A stretch of 64,000 bases of DNA from Piper betle (taxonomy: Eukaryota > Streptophyta > Magnoliopsida > Piperales > Piperaceae). This document shows, one piece after another, positions 24,114 through 43,887 of the stretch (position 1 is the first letter of the stretch; every line of letters begins with the position of its first letter). The DNA is taken from positions 88,247-152,246 of the forward strand of contig JAURVB010000134.1 in assembly GCA_033002965.1 (NCBI GenBank), in the 5' to 3' direction. The translations under genes were made by a program, and so were the position numbers. Under the pieces are notes generated by a model. The model had not been told where the DNA came from, did no database searches, and saw nothing but the letters and a program-made list of their open reading frames with translations.

Positions 24114-25311
24114 TGATTATTATAACATATAATTCACCAATCCTAGCATGCAATTCTAATAATCAATACTTTCAAATAATTAAATTAAAATAAATTATAC
24201 CTCGCGTCGTCGAAAATCGGTGACGGCTAGGGTTTTCGTTTCGTGGCTCGAAACTCGAATTCGGCACCTAGCGGCTTCCGAAGTCCGATCAGATTGGACT
24301 AGGTGCGTTCGGCGGATTATCCGGCGAATTTCCCACGAATCCAATTTTCCAACGGTTTTCCGGCGACGATTCGGGACGGAGCAATGAGGGGTCTATCGGC
24401 ACCAGCTCGACGAGCTTGGTCCGATGGCGGTGTGAAACAAGGTAGCCGAGGCGGCGATGGCTATCGACGGCGGCGTCGAAATGGGCGGCGGTGGCGGCGT
24501 GCTCCAATCGAGGCTGCAGCCAGCCTCGACGGTGGTCGGGATGGTGGGGGAAACGTCGGCGACGGTGAGGGGGTGGTCGTCAGGGCCACAGCCGCGGTGG
24601 CGCAGCCCAGGCGGCGGCAGAATCCGGCTCGGAGTGGTGACAGCCGAGGTGGTTTCGTGGGGCGATTCCGACGTCGTGGCGGTGAGATGGTGGTCGGGGT
24701 GGGTCGTGGCGGCACGGCGGGGCGGGGCGGGGCGGTGTTGATCGGCGGCAGTGCGGCGTCGACAGCGGCGGCGGCGGCGGCGGTGACGACGACCGTGGGC
24801 GGCGTGGCTAAGGTTTGGAAGGGTAAGTGTCGGGAGGAAGAAGAAGTGTTCTCAGTGGCAGACTTCGTAAATAAGTATTGACTCGATTCCTACTCGAGTC
24901 AAAATAATAACTAGTTCGTAATAAATTCTAAAAAAAATCTAGAAAAATATGGAAAAATTCCATGAAATAAAACAAACACAACAACATCCAAATGGCATGC
25001 TCTATAACTAATAACCCATCCGAATATAATCCAATGCGTCCTAATGCGTCATTCGGCCCTAGAATTATTCTACGATCAAATAAAAATAACAATCAATACT
25101 GCATACCTCCATATACTTGATAACCTATTTTTCATCATCTTTTAGGCGTTATCATCGTACATTTGAGCATACATGACCCTCATCGCTCATAACTCACAGC
25201 TGGCCTCAACTCAGCTCGCGGTCCATGAAGCTGACTCGACTCGAACCGACGGTTTAACCGACTGGTTCACTCCTGTAAAACTCTGACTCGAGTCACGGGT
25301 TTTACAAAAAA

Positions 25312-26470
25312 TGTCTACAATCATTAATTAAAATTTTTTAACAAATATTATTTTGTCAAGATCAAAACTAATATTTACATTAAATGTCAATATATATTAT
25401 CTTAGCACCACATAACTTCTAACTTTCAAGGGTCAATATAATTTTAATCACTAAAATTATACCTAAATATTATACAATTAATAAAAATTATACAATATTT
25501 TTTATTATTTTTAATATGAAATATATTTTAATTTAATTAATGATATCTGAATAAATAAAAAGTAATTTGAAATACAAATATCAATAAATATTTAATTTTA
25601 AACATAATTTTTTAAAATATACTTAAAAATATCTTATTCATTGAACCAATTTGAAATTATCGAAAACAAAAAAATTATAAAGAAATTTTAAAATTAAATA
25701 TTAAATATTAATATATAATTAGTTAAAAATATTTATTTTAAACTATTAAAAGTATATATTGATTAAAGCAAAGAGTTTTAAAAGAGTAAGAGACAAAACA
25801 AAAAGTTTTTAGTGAGTCAAAGAAAAAAATAGTGATGACGAGTTTTGAAGAAATAGGTAACCAAAATAAAAATTTTTAGGTGATTAAAAGGTTGGTTATA
25901 GAATTAGAGATAATAAAAGATTATTAGGAGGTAAGTTAAAAAGATGACGAAGTAAAAATATTAATTAGAGATTTAAAGAAATAAATGGATTAGCGACGTG
26001 GTAAAAGAAAGTCAAAATACTAAAAATCCATCTTCTTATATTAAATAATAGATTTTCTTAAATTTGGAAAAAAATTTATTGTTTTCCATGCAAAACTATA
26101 ATAATACGTTACATCAAACCTTAAAATACATTGTGAAGGGGATCAGAAGAATATATTATACCAAACTTTGCTGCTGCCGCTACCAAAAATTACATTCCCT
26201 TCATCCCAACGTAGTTATACTTTCTACAGACTACTCGCAGAAAATCTAAATATTCCAAAAGAGAAACATTAACATGACTAGGATTCCCAGAAAAAACTCA
26301 ACCCAAAAACTTACAATCCATCCAAAAAACCACATCAGTTAACTTACAAGATACAACGTATTTTCTAACCTGCAAAACCACCTGAAGATCTACTACTTGG
26401 GCAGAGCTTCTTCTGACTTGATCCATAAACTGTAAAAATAAGATGATTAGATCTATTTAATGCCACAAAA
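25312..26470. other. Very AT-rich intergenic DNA
   Basis: Mostly A and T with scattered short purine-rich words up to about 26050, then less extreme sequence leading into the LINE relic. No gene or regulatory motif that I can support. Confidence 0.55.
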
Positions 26471-26475
26471 GCCCA

Positions 26476-27780
26476 TCAGAACATACCATTTTGTTCGAAT
26501 AAACTCCCATTAGTTCTAAACTGGATCGAAGAACAAGTTGAAAAATGATTAGGCTGAATGGTGATTGCAGGGCATATCATTTTCTGTTTGAAAAACTTAG
26601 GTTGAGGCAAGAAAATATCAGTATAGTAGGAAATACGTTTCTTGATGCAAGACGCAATATCATTGAAACTAAGAACAGAAGAACACTTCATTCGAATATA
26701 ATTACGAGAGAACCAAACTGAGTAAATAATTAAGAGTAAAGTCAATAGAAAACAAGGGACAGCATAAGCAAATATGGTGGACCGCTGCAACATCTAATCT
26801 GCAAAGTCCAAATTTTCAAGTCTAATACCCAGAAAATAAAAGACAAGAGCTCTAAACAATTCATAATCAAAAGCAAAACAATCTCTTCCTTGTCATATAA
26901 ACAATATTTTTTTATCCACTAAAATGTAACATTGATTAAGATTATCAACAGTGGACAGACAATTAAAAGTAACACGCCATCCCAACAGCTTTAGGCGTGG
27001 AGGAAGCCTCAGCAAAGCACGCCGATTAGGACAATGAGGGCGACTAGTTAAGAAAGTATTCTTAGCAATATATCTAATGAAAAATCTCCCCCAGGAGCAT
27101 CTACCCAAACAAAATAATCTTTCAATATTGAAGATGGATAAGGTAATGCAAGTATTACCGATGCACGACCTGGTTTAAAGTAAAGATTAATCTTATGCAC
27201 ATCCTTACCTAAATAACCAGGCAAAGAAAGAGACAAAACTTTCATTAAGCGCAATTATAAAAACCAGGATGAAGTTGAGGAATATAATCAGAAATTGATG
27301 GAATCCAAGGGGTCTATCCTCATCTTAACCTGACGTCCATTACCCACCACCCAATAAAAATTTCCATGAAGACGTTTCAAACCTGTTTCCACCCCCTTCC
27401 AGGCCTCAGAGAAATGAGATGCTAGCAGTGAGTGGGAGTGCAGCCAAGAACAAAATTAGTTATGATATTACTCACTGATTTAATCAAACAAGTACGACCC
27501 GCCCGTGACAATAAATTAGACTCCCATCCAAGAATTTCTGAACGAATCTTAGGACTAAGATGATGAAAGCCAGAGTTGTTCTTTCGATCAAACCAAATAG
27601 GAGCACCCACATAAAGATTACCTGAACTCAAACACCTCATTTTCAAACTTCGAAATAACATTTTCTTAAACTTACGATGGAGAGAAGGATAAAAAAGCGC
27701 AGCAGACTTGGATAGGTTGCCACTTTGTCCGGAAACACATTGGAAACTCTTGGCGGGAACATACAAGGAAGTTGACTCTA
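26476..27780 (-). mobile_element. L1-type LINE ORF2 relic (RT C-terminus, zf-RVT)
   Basis: Broken minus-strand frames match the C-terminal half of plant LINE ORF2. At 27766-27422, SPKIRSEILGWESNLLSRAG followed by RTCLIKSV is the typical end of the reverse-transcriptase region. At 27200-27050, YFVWVDAPGGDFSLDILLR resembles the start of the zf-RVT domain. At 27040-26930, RLPPRLKLLGWRVTFNCL with STVDNL is its W(R)...L(P)T.D.L core. 26793-26476 may be a degraded RNase H-like region. Multiple stops and frameshifts, with no intact 5' end and no poly-A tail recognised. Dead copy. Confidence 0.75.
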
Positions 27781-27799
27781 ATTTTTTAAAATTATTGTG

Positions 27800-28665
27800 T
27801 TTTTGTCCTAGTATTGTATGTATATATCTACTACATCACAGGGTGTTTTAAAGGGCAAGGTGTGGGTAAAGAACGTGGTCATCCAAGAAAATTATTTATT
27901 TCTTTATGGGGTTGTGAATGCCCAAATTAAAATATCCAATTAGGGAATCAGCCAACTAAATTAGAAAGAGTCTAGAACGAGCTATATCTCATATAACTTA
28001 GAATAATTTAGTAAGTCCCCTGCCTCGAATTTACATGGATAAAGTAAAAACAAATAATTAAGTTATTTACAATATATTAAATTAGTTTAATATTTTTAAT
28101 TCTTTCATTTTAATTATCAAAATAATCGTAATAAATTTATTTTTAAAATACTTTTAAACTAACACATTTTAAAAATATAAAAATAGGTTATATTAATATC
28201 TGAAAAAAACAATAAGTTATCAGCCACCTATTCACGTGCTCTGCTACCCAAGTCCCGTACATATAAACTGTAATATATAGAAGCAACTAAAAAAATTCAA
28301 ATTAAAAGTATAACTCATATTGTTATATACTATTATATGAGGTACAGTTCAGCCTAATTTGTCCTAATTAGAAAATATGATCTCTATCCAAAATTTAGTA
28401 GAATCATTCTTAAAGGTTTTAGTCTTTAGACATAGTAACGAAATTTTTTTGATACTGACGAGTTACAAAGTTTTTATTTTTAGCGTGTCATCAAACGGAA
28501 TTCCAATCGATAATAGCCAATAAATTTCTCACAATCAAATACCAGACACTCTATACTAAAATTAATGAAATCAACATGTAACGCACAAGTGAAATCAATC
28601 TAGTTGACAAACGAGTACTCTAGCATCACATAAGCAAATACATCAAAGAATGGCAGCGTGGATCA
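27800..28665. repeat. Dispersed repeat, copy 2 (matches 19.3-19.7 kb)
   Basis: Collinear with 19300-19710 but longer, with an extra AT-rich block at about 28000-28440. It ends at the same ACATCAAAGAATGG word, after which the two loci diverge abruptly. It lies immediately downstream of the dynamin gene, whose stop codon is at 28752. Confidence 0.65.
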
Positions 28666-28751
28666 AAAATAGACCCAGAATAACCGGCTTCCTCTAATCG
28701 CTATGCATGACATATGATGAAGAATTGGTTGTCAAAGACAACTACTAACAT

Positions 28752-31700
28752 TCATCTAGCCCAAGAAACAGCTTCAATTTCGTCCCGAGCAGATTTATAC
28801 AACTCCAACCTCTTGGCGCACTTTTGTCTGCGTTCCATCAATGCAGGGTCCTCGTCAAGAAGTTGAGCAAGCTGCTTCGGCTGCAATAACAGTGTTCAAA
28901 AACAACAATGAGACATCCCCAAAAGAAACATACGAATAATAAAAACAAAACCCTCAGAAAGGGATGGATACAAACCTCCTTTTTTCCCACTTGTGTATAG
29001 AAGAAGTTGAGTAGATTCCGTTTAGCCTCTCGAACTTGACAATGAACAACAGCCTTTGGAATGGTGTTTCTCAGTGTCTCCGAAACCATCCCGATATAGG
29101 AATGAACATTAGAACCAATCCGTCTGAAGTGGCTCTCTGAATAACGATCAATATTATTAGGTGAAGGCTGGTTTGGGTTCCCTGGTTTCTCCACCTCCTG
29201 TGGGAGCTTTCTAAAGAATTCCACAGTAGGGTATGATGACTCCATCTCGACTAGTCTCAGTGTTGTTTTTTCCATCTTCACGAAATCTCTCCAAAGCTTC
29301 ATTTGCAGCAGCTGCTAACTCAGCTTGCAGAGTTGGAAATCTTCTTAGCTCCTGAATTTTCGTTCCTCAACTAAGTACAAAATTTTATAGCTTAGACATT
29401 ATAAAGAAATGACACGTGATTTCTCTAACCTGTGTCTCTCCTATTGATTTCCTAACAAGCTCCTTAAGGTGAAAATGAACCTGCAAAAGACATTGAAAAA
29501 GTGAAACATATTATACTCGTTTACAGAAAACACTCAGCTTCAAACAAGACAACTAAACTATTTTTCCTGATCAAACAGGAAATAAACACACAACAAGGTT
29601 CACTTTGATAAATTATTTGAGCTAATCATATAGCTAGACTTTGTAGTAAAGGTAAGACTATCCTTGTTAGAGAAAAAAAAAAAGCTGCGAGAGGAAAATA
29701 AACAAAGAGAAGTTGAGGATAGTACAGCATCAACTGAAGCTTCAGAAGGACCCTTAAAATAGCTGAGGGCGCTCTCAATTAATCGTCTGTAACCTTGTTC
29801 TGGTGCTATCAAATGTGGCTGATAACCATCGGCCTCAGAAACCACCTTCCTCACATTTTGCAGAGACAAATGGCGATCAAAGGAAGTTTTTCAAAGCAGC
29901 AGGCAGCTGATTGTCAAAAACTCCATAAATGCGGTCACCACCAGGACGTCTGAGCTCAAAAAAGATATTAAGAATCATTACTCTGATCAACAAAACACAA
30001 AGAAAGCTACATTTCCCACTTCCTTTCATCATGCACTATTACTTTGTCACTTACCCTCCATCCAAATGCTCTTTGAATATACGATCAAACGCACGACAAA
30101 GTTCCAAAATTGTGTATAGTTGGGCCTTCATATTCACAAAGATATAGTAACATGAGACATTTGAATAAACAGTACAAATTGACAAACACAATACAATCTT
30201 CAAAGGCTGCAAGACCTCACCCCAGCATCAACAGCAATAGGTCTTCCAAGATGGTCCATTTCCGCTTCCAGTTCATCAATAGTTTTGTTGATCAGAGATG
30301 TAATACTTGGTATACGTGCTCTAATGACGGATTCCAGATGCTGGCAATAAAGAACTTTGTTACCAGGACAACTAATTTTAAATTAAAAACAAACAAAGAA
30401 ACGAGAATATTCTTGCACCGCAGAGAGAAGTTTCGCTAGGTATTCAGAACCCATTTTGCTTGCCAAATGTGAATAGTCCTGACTTGTGGAAAAATATTCT
30501 CGCTCTCTCCTCCTCGCCGCCATCATGTCAACATTTCTGTTTATATCAGCCTGCGACCTATTCACGATTCCCACCCAAGGATGTTGAAGACGATATGATC
30601 TTCCTTCTAGAACCTTGAGACCAAAGGGTGGTGCAGGCAGTTGAAAATGGGTTCATTCTATAACATGCACCAAAATGCAAACAACTTGACCCAAAAAGCC
30701 AAAAACTTACATCCAAGGCATTTGTACCCTTGTCCATCAAATCTAGTTTAGTCAAAACTCCAAAGGTTCTCTCCCTAAATTTGAAGCAAAATACAAATCA
30801 TAAACATTAGTTTTTCGTGCCTGTGTCTCAATAACCATAAAAAATGTGAGCTCGTGAGTTGGTCTAAATGCAATCTTTATTCACTAAATTTGATAAATTC
30901 GCTTCAAGTGATGAGAGAAAAGTATGAAAAACGAAGCTAAATGTCCAGAATCATACCTGATGGATCAACTTCTCGAGCGAGCTTAATAGCATCCGAAGTT
31001 GCTATATCTTGGTTTGCTGGAGAAATGGCTAATATTATGCAGTTCGGCTGAAACAAGGAAATAATAATTATGAAATGACAAATAAAGTTCCAACATAAAG
31101 ATACCAGTAGTAATGTCCGCAGTTCAAAGTTGAAAATGTGGTCACTACCTTTTCAACATAGGTGCGCACCATATTCTCAATATCCTGAACAATGCTTTCT
31201 GGCTGTCCCTCTGGATAAGAAAATGAAATTTGTTGGTATCACCACATAACTGAAACAAAGTACAATTTCAAACAATCAAGAGAAGGAAAATTACCCACTG
31301 CAACTTTTGTCAATCCAGGCAGGTCTATCAATGTAAGGTTGACAACTGTAGAAAGGACATGAAATAGATAAGACAGGTCATAAAACGCAAATGCCCACTC
31401 AATCATAGTTACACCAACGAGATCTTCTATGATTTTTGAAAATAAATCAAGTAAATGAGGATGCATGCGTACCATGGGGAGAGTATATGCTTAGCTGAAT
31501 CGGCACTGGCGAAATCTGCTTACTTTTCCCAGTAATTCTATCCGTCTCATCTGCAATTTCCTTCCGAACCATGGCTGCAACAAAACGGCATTGTCAAGCC
31601 CACATAAATGGTAATCAGAACAATGCAACAACTAGTCACCGTCCTTAGACAATCAACAAGTTTGCATAGATTTAGCAATCATCACAACCACTAAAAGAAA

Positions 31701-32439
31701 AGGGTTCCAAAGCAGCTAAAAAGAAAAAAACTTTTCTATTGATGTTAACGAATTCAACAAAAACCACTTGTCATTATCAGCTCCAAAACAAGCTAAAAAA
31801 CATTAGCATGAAGTAGGCACTAGTATACCAGCAAGAAGTAAACACAGCCAAATGAGAACAACCCGGAACAGATAAAAAGATGAACTTCTACCAAAGAAGA
31901 AAAAAAGTACCAAAATCTGAGAATTTCCGCCGGGGAAGGTGAAGAAACTCGGCGTACTCCGCCTGCCCATCCTCCGTCTTATGCAGCTGCAGCACCAGCG
32001 GCCGCCTTGTCACAATCCCTACATCCACATCCAACAACCAAACACAAACCCTGTAAGCAAACGTCACAACCAAATCGACAACACCAACATCCTCAAAACA
32101 AGATCATTCCACACGCGTACAAGCACGAACCAGATCCCCGGGGGAGAAAATCCCGACCGACGATACTCTCGAGCACCGACGACTTGCCCGAACTCTACAG
32201 TCCAATAAAGAAAGCAGGAAGAAAACGTCAAAACCCTCAAACAAAAAAACCGCCGGCATGATCAAACGAGAGAAACCTCCAAGAACAGCAGGAACGTCCA
32301 ACCTGTCCTCCCACGACGGAGACGGAGGGGAGGCCTCCCACAGAGTCGGCAGAGCGCCGTCACCGCCGAAGTCCCCGAGGGCGGTGCAGGCGCGCTGGAT
32401 CCAGTTCACGAGCCCGATCAAGCTCTCCATCGTCGCCAT
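28752..32439 (-). CDS. DRP1: Dynamin-related protein, DRP1 class (1C/1E-like)
   Basis: Large GTPase of the plant-specific DRP1 family, acting in cell-plate formation and clathrin-mediated endocytosis. Exons: 32439-32303, 32194-32131, 32018-31911, 31574-31473, 31345-31295, 31210-31149, 31047-30957, 30774-30711, 30613-30419, 30340-30221, 30125-30055, 29949-29726, 29480-29430, 29351-28976, 28880-28752. It begins [22 protein letters not shown], like DRP1C/1E. The G1 loop is GGQ|SSGKSS across exons 1 and 2, G3 is DLPG in exon 5 and G4 is TKLD in exon 8. The GTPase-effector region ends [20 protein letters not shown] followed by [10 protein letters not shown]. No PH or Pro-rich domain, as expected for DRP1. 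Five places show single-base indels: C run near 32330, G run at 30773-30775, two A/T runs at 29878-29891 and an A run at 29266-29271. The rest is strongly conserved, so I treat it as a real gene with sequence errors. Confidence 0.92.
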
Positions 32440-32618
32440 TTTGTTCCCCCCTCTTTTCGCAGTCCGTCCAAACCCTAAACACGGCGAATAAGGCGGCGAC
32501 GTAAAGGCCGGAGGAGTGGACGGCGGCGGCGGAGGCGAGGCGGCGGAGGAGGACGGCAGGAGGTTGTTTCGTTCGGGAGTCTGATTGTTTTCTTCGGGCG
32601 GGGTGGATCGGGGGCAGT

Positions 32619-32630
32619 GCTTATATATGT
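32619..32630 (-). promoter_or_regulatory. Putative TATA box of the dynamin gene
   Basis: On the minus strand CATATATAAG lies about 185 bp upstream of the DRP1 ATG at 32439, a sensible distance for a TATA element plus a GC-rich leader. The leader carries CGGCGGC-type repeats. Confidence 0.5.
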
Positions 32631-32689
32631 GTCCGGTTAGAGGGATGTGGGTCCGGTTATGGGCCCGATTAGTGGCAGTCAATTTTTCA

Positions 32690-34440
32690 AAATTTGAAAG
32701 TCGGTGGGACCCACGCGTGGTTTGAAATGGTTTGGTTTGGACTTTCGCCGCTTCTTCTACTGTGCATCATGGATGATGATGATTCGGGGTGGGTCGTTGA
32801 GTGGGAATTGTCGAAGATACCCCCCGTTTTGTCGTCATCTTTGTGACTTTGATTAGTAGTTGATTAAGCATTAGGATTAAAAAGTGGATCAAACTGATGA
32901 AAACAGTTAAATGGCTTTTCAGAGAGCTCATTTTTTACTTTTTCATAATTTATTTCAAAATATTTATGATAAAAAATGGTACACCACAAATGTGCAAAAC
33001 AACGCTATTCATGATTAAAAAGAAAATTATAGAAAATTTGATTTTTTCACCATCAATTTACTTTGCAATATTATGATGGTAATTGCAATTATTACGGTCC
33101 TATTTTTTACGCAGTGATGCATTTTAGTAGTCACAAAGGTGAGTGCATGTAAATGCACGTAAGATGAAGGATAAAGCCGTCAAATATTATCTGATTACCC
33201 TTTCATTATAAATGGTAATTATCTTTGCCTTATTAGTGAATTTTCTATTATTATAATACATTACACTGTAATTTTTCTTTTTGGGATGTAAACAATTGAC
33301 CGTTACCGGTGCCTTGACATAGTCTTTTCGAAAAACTACCCTCGCATATGATTGGAATTAACATCCAGGCGATCTTGAGTTTATCTTCTCCATTGGACAT
33401 GTATCCGAGATGAATATGAAATGAAGAAGACAGTGATGCAATTGCCCAACACATTGTCACCATGAAAATCGACAAGTCTGAACCCAAACATAACAGAAAA
33501 GATCTACTGCTCTACCCAATACCGATAAAAGATCAAACATTTTCTAATTTCAAAAACCAATGTTATGTGAGATTCCGGATCAGTCGGATGAAGAAAATAA
33601 CATTAATATTAATATAATAGACATAGTAATGTAATAGAATGACTTATAAGATGAACCAATACATCGTGAATTTCCAACCACATCAGGAGGGAATTATCGC
33701 CGCTTATATTTGTTTAATTAAAAAATAAAAAATTATGAGGAAATAAAGGAACCTATATAATAATTGAGAGACTGTTTAAAGTTTAAACAAACTTCAATGG
33801 AGATGGCTGCAAGAATAGCTGCATATTATGCAAGATAGGCCCAAAACCTTACTATAGTCAGAGAAGGTGATTAATTAACAATAGAGATATTCGCTCTTTA
33901 CGACCCTATTGTGTTTTTCAGGGCGAAAATTTCCAACTTGTGGACTCTTCTCCTCCCATCGTTGTATTACGCCTCTCTACCCCCACTTTCACGGGTTAAG
34001 CAGTTTGATAGGACCCAAAATTTATATATTTCCTGTCCGGCTCACCCAAATTGTTCTGGTGCAAAACATAGCAGCCTATTGGAGTACCACAGTGATAAAA
34101 GCTTTTTCTTGCCAATCTTTTCAATTATTATTCCATGGGCAAGCCATGGGAAATGTTTTTCTGACAGCCTTCCAAAAAATTACCTTTGGCACGATGCAGG
34201 TCTCATGCTCTTGCAGATTACAACAATAATAGTCAGTACAGAAAATCATGGTCTGGGAAGGATACAAATACCATGATGAGGAGCCATGATTAACACGAAA
34301 AATGTACGCTAATGAGTCCCCTAGCATAAGTTACTCGGAATGAGAACATGTATTAGGCACATAGATATGATGTAAACTTCACAATATTAGCGCCTAGAGC
34401 AAATTTTCCTACCTGGAAGCTTATACATCATTTTTAGTAT
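32690..34440. other. Intergenic region between DRP1 and NAD-malic enzyme
   Basis: Contains the rest of the DRP1 promoter on the left and the NAD-ME 3' UTR on the right. The middle (33250-34330) is unassigned: frames are short, on both strands, and match nothing I recognise. Confidence 0.4.
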
Positions 34441-34445
34441 GTAAT

Positions 34446-40814
<6,369 letters not shown>

Positions 40815-42683
40815 TTTTTCTTTTGGGTTCTGCGATTCGACCTCCGATTTTCCCGTATTTGGAGAGTGGAAGACGGATGTAAGGAAATGGGAGTATGGAA
40901 TTGTTAGATGATTGGTTGGATTTTTTGGGTAAGCCGCCTCTTTCTCTTTAAGGAAGCTGTTAGTAGCCTATTATTATTCAGTTTACCTGAAGCTCGGGGG
41001 TCTCAATTATGTGAATTATTTCTATAAAATAGTGTATCCTTGAAATAATAAAATAAATAGAGATTTTATAAAAAAATATGTTTCAATATAGTTTTACATC
41101 TCACTAAAATAATAAAATAAGATCATTTTTTTAAATTTTGTTCTTATATATTAGATGTACGTTGAATTTCTTTTATAAATAATATTATTATTTATTTATT
41201 TAATTTTTTAATATTTACAATTTTTATTACGAGTCATTGAGTTACACAAATGAACAGATTAATACAATTATTAAATGAAAATAAATTTTAGTCATATATA
41301 AACAACTTTTGTTATCGAATATAATTTAAAAGTAAGGTTAAAATGTATTGAAATTTATATATATATTTTTGAATTAAATGCATATAAATTTGTTTTTACA
41401 TGCGCTTAAATTACTTCGTCTTGCATGATTGTATTATTATAGTTTATTAGGATTTCCGATCATCCTTTAAAAGCAAGGCATATGTAAATGAATAATAGGC
41501 AATCTTATTTTTATTGGTTAGTTTTTTTTTAAAGATATTGGTTAGTGTTTGGTATATAGCCTTTAGAGCACATGAGGGCGTACGCAAGGGAGTACGGAGG
41601 TAAATGTTCATTCATTTCGTGATGTGGACCCACCGAGACATAAGTGGGGGACGTGTTCTGATGCATAGGACTCGAAGGAGAGCCGCCGGTCACTTAGTCA
41701 GCAGCTGCTACGTGTTAGCCGGTTATCGGACAGCGTCGTGGAGATGCCCGATACCAAATGTCAAAGCGGGTTCCATACGGGTATAAGGATAATCACTTAT
41801 AAGCAACATAGAATTTAATCAATGATATTAGAAATAATAACATTATAAACATTTTGATTTATAATTTATTATTCGACTTAATTTTGAAGTCATGCATAAA
41901 ATTTATTCCCATTGAATTAAACTTTTCAAAGTGTAATTAATTAACAATGCCCACTTTGAATAGAGGAATAAGATTTCTTTAATACGAGTACAAATACATA
42001 TATTTTTAATACTTTTTTTCCTTTTATATTGTATGCTTTTCCTCCTTATTAAACATGACATGAGATGTGCAACTACCTCTAATTAATATAATTACATGCT
42101 TTGAAGCTCAGCAATCTTTTATATTTTAACTTCTAGCTAGATTTTAAATGGTTAGTTGTACTACATTTTTCTGGGTCAATACTCAATTTCATCTACCTAT
42201 GCCACCTTAATGGTGATCGATTCTAGATAACTCAAGAGTTTCAAGATAAGAATTAGGATTATCAATTGGTAAGATTGGCCCACACCATTAATGAAGTTAT
42301 GACTCCACAAGCAGACATAAGCAGGTGAAAAGAAAATCTTGTAAATTAGCCAGCTTGCAAAATGACTTCACTCAACACATATTTTAAGTAGGACATTAAG
42401 ATACATCAACCTATATATACTTACGTAATGGTAATTGATAAAAGGTAACCAACTAATAAAGCTAACATCTCTATTGTTTTTCTTCTATTAATATTGTAAC
42501 ATATGCAAGCCAAACTTAATAAACCATTGACAAAGCTCATGGCTCCCCAATCATCATAATCTAAGTGTTCAATTAGGCCCATAATTCAGAAGTTTTCATA
42601 TGTCAGCTCTGTCTCCCATCATTCAGACTCCTGCTATTCAAGAACCATCACAGCAAAAAAACAATGTTAAAAAATAGATGTTA

Positions 42684-42689
<6 letters not shown>

Positions 42690-42719
<30 letters not shown>
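42690..42719. repeat. (AT)n microsatellite
   Basis: About 15 uninterrupted AT units in intergenic DNA. Confidence 0.85.
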
Positions 42720-42721
<2 letters not shown>

Positions 42722-43537
42722 TGTATATTTGATAATGGACAAGCTACTATTATAAACACTCATGAAGCGAGTTGAATTGAATTTGATTTAGCTCGAGCTT
42801 CTGGCATAATTTGTCACCAAGCTAAAATTTGATGATAATAACCACCAAACAAACCTCATGCTTAGTGCCTACCAATGTCTATGCTTATTCACCCAAATTA
42901 TCAAAATTACATCGTTGCTTATATATGATCCTTGGACGAAGAGTCTTCCATCCGCACCTTTCACCATCAAATAGGGTAATAATATTTCTTATAGAGGTTA
43001 TTAATAAATTTAATAATTTGAGTTAGTTATTTCCACTGTATACAACAAAGATTTATCTCTAGTCTCATACAAGCATTCCATGTATGGATAAATATAGATG
43101 GATAAATATTCCATGTATAAACATTGTATTGATTCATGTTTGGGATAAACTTGAAACGTAAATAACTCTAAGCAGACATTAGATTTGTAACAAATAAAAA
43201 ATGAAAATGATCAATATTAACATTTTACCAAATGAACATTAAATCAAGAAACTTATAAACAGAGAAATATTTGGTTTTCAGTTAATTAATAGAAAATTAA
43301 TATATTAGCATAATAAGGCTATTATCATTATTATCATTATCACCCTTGTGTTCCCAATGAATTGAAGTCCGAGTTAAAGATCCTATTCTTGTACTTCGTC
43401 CTATCATAAACCGTATCAATATTTAGTTTCAAATATGAGCTATAATATTAATATAAAATTAAAATTAGTAATTAAATCAATTTTTTAAAAAATTTAAATC
43501 ATATTAATTTAAGCCATTTTTACGATTAATTTATATC

Positions 43538-43540
<3 letters not shown>

Positions 43541-43579
<39 letters not shown>

Positions 43580-43642
43580 TGGCTATTCTGATCAGAAAGT
43601 TTCATTTACTCACCTCTAATTTTAGTTGTCAAACAGCTTAAG

Positions 43643-43680
<38 letters not shown>
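43541..43680. repeat. Pair of (AT)n microsatellites flanking a 75-bp spacer
   Basis: Two long AT tracts, about 43541-43573 and 43648-43680, separated by mixed sequence and lying about 200 bp upstream of a TATA box at 43880. Both are perfect dinucleotide arrays able to extrude or pair with each other. Confidence 0.8.
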
Positions 43681-43684
<4 letters not shown>

Positions 43685-43879
43685 TTATTTTAATATAAAT
43701 TTAAAATTTTGGTTATCTGTGATAAAAAAATATTAAAATTTTATTATTTACGATATTTTTTTTATTTTTTTCATTTCCTTTTAAAAAGGAGAGGTTAGAC
43801 TTTTCCTCGTTAAAATAAAAAAATTAGATTTTTATGTAATCATCATAATTGAATTAATTAGCCCCGAAGTTGCATGACT

Positions 43880-43887
43880 TTATATAA
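43880..43887 (+). promoter_or_regulatory. TATA box of the CKRHP...CADCLR gene
   Basis: TTTATATAAAC followed about 30 bp later by a pyrimidine-rich CTCTCTCAAAACATTCATTT stretch, a typical plant core promoter. The leader to the ATG at 44258 is about 340 nt. It contains two imperfect repeats of roughly 90 bp (about 44065-44135 and 44145-44215), each with TCCGG, TTCTCC and ACAAAGATC words. Confidence 0.65.

Larger units (their letters stand above)
20835..25311 (-). mobile_element. Probable solo LTR of a large LTR retrotransposon, with nested insertions
   Basis: Read on the minus strand, the element begins TGTAAAACCCG (25306) and ends CGGGGTGTTACA (20840), the TG...CA termini common in plant Gypsy LTRs. 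AAAAA flanks both sides (20835-20839 and 25307-25311) as a possible 5-bp target duplication; this is weak because the flanks are A-rich. No gag or pol is visible. A block at 21290-21700 recurs, diverged, at 63590-64000, supporting a repeat family. About 1.6 kb of the interior (22486-24113) is the hAT-like insertion described separately. The 24300-24830 stretch is GC-rich with long spurious frames on both strands. Confidence 0.65.
40915..43870. other. AT-rich intergenic region upstream of NAD-ME
   Basis: Holds the NAD-ME promoter at the left and otherwise only AT-rich DNA with no supported gene. A GC-moderate patch at 41590-41780 has a short frame but no recognisable homology. Confidence 0.5.

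Noticed and set aside
24300..24881. 192-codon Gly/Arg-rich frame in the LTR
   Set aside because: GC-rich repeat DNA with overlapping frames both ways; shares a block with other transposon units, so not a host gene.
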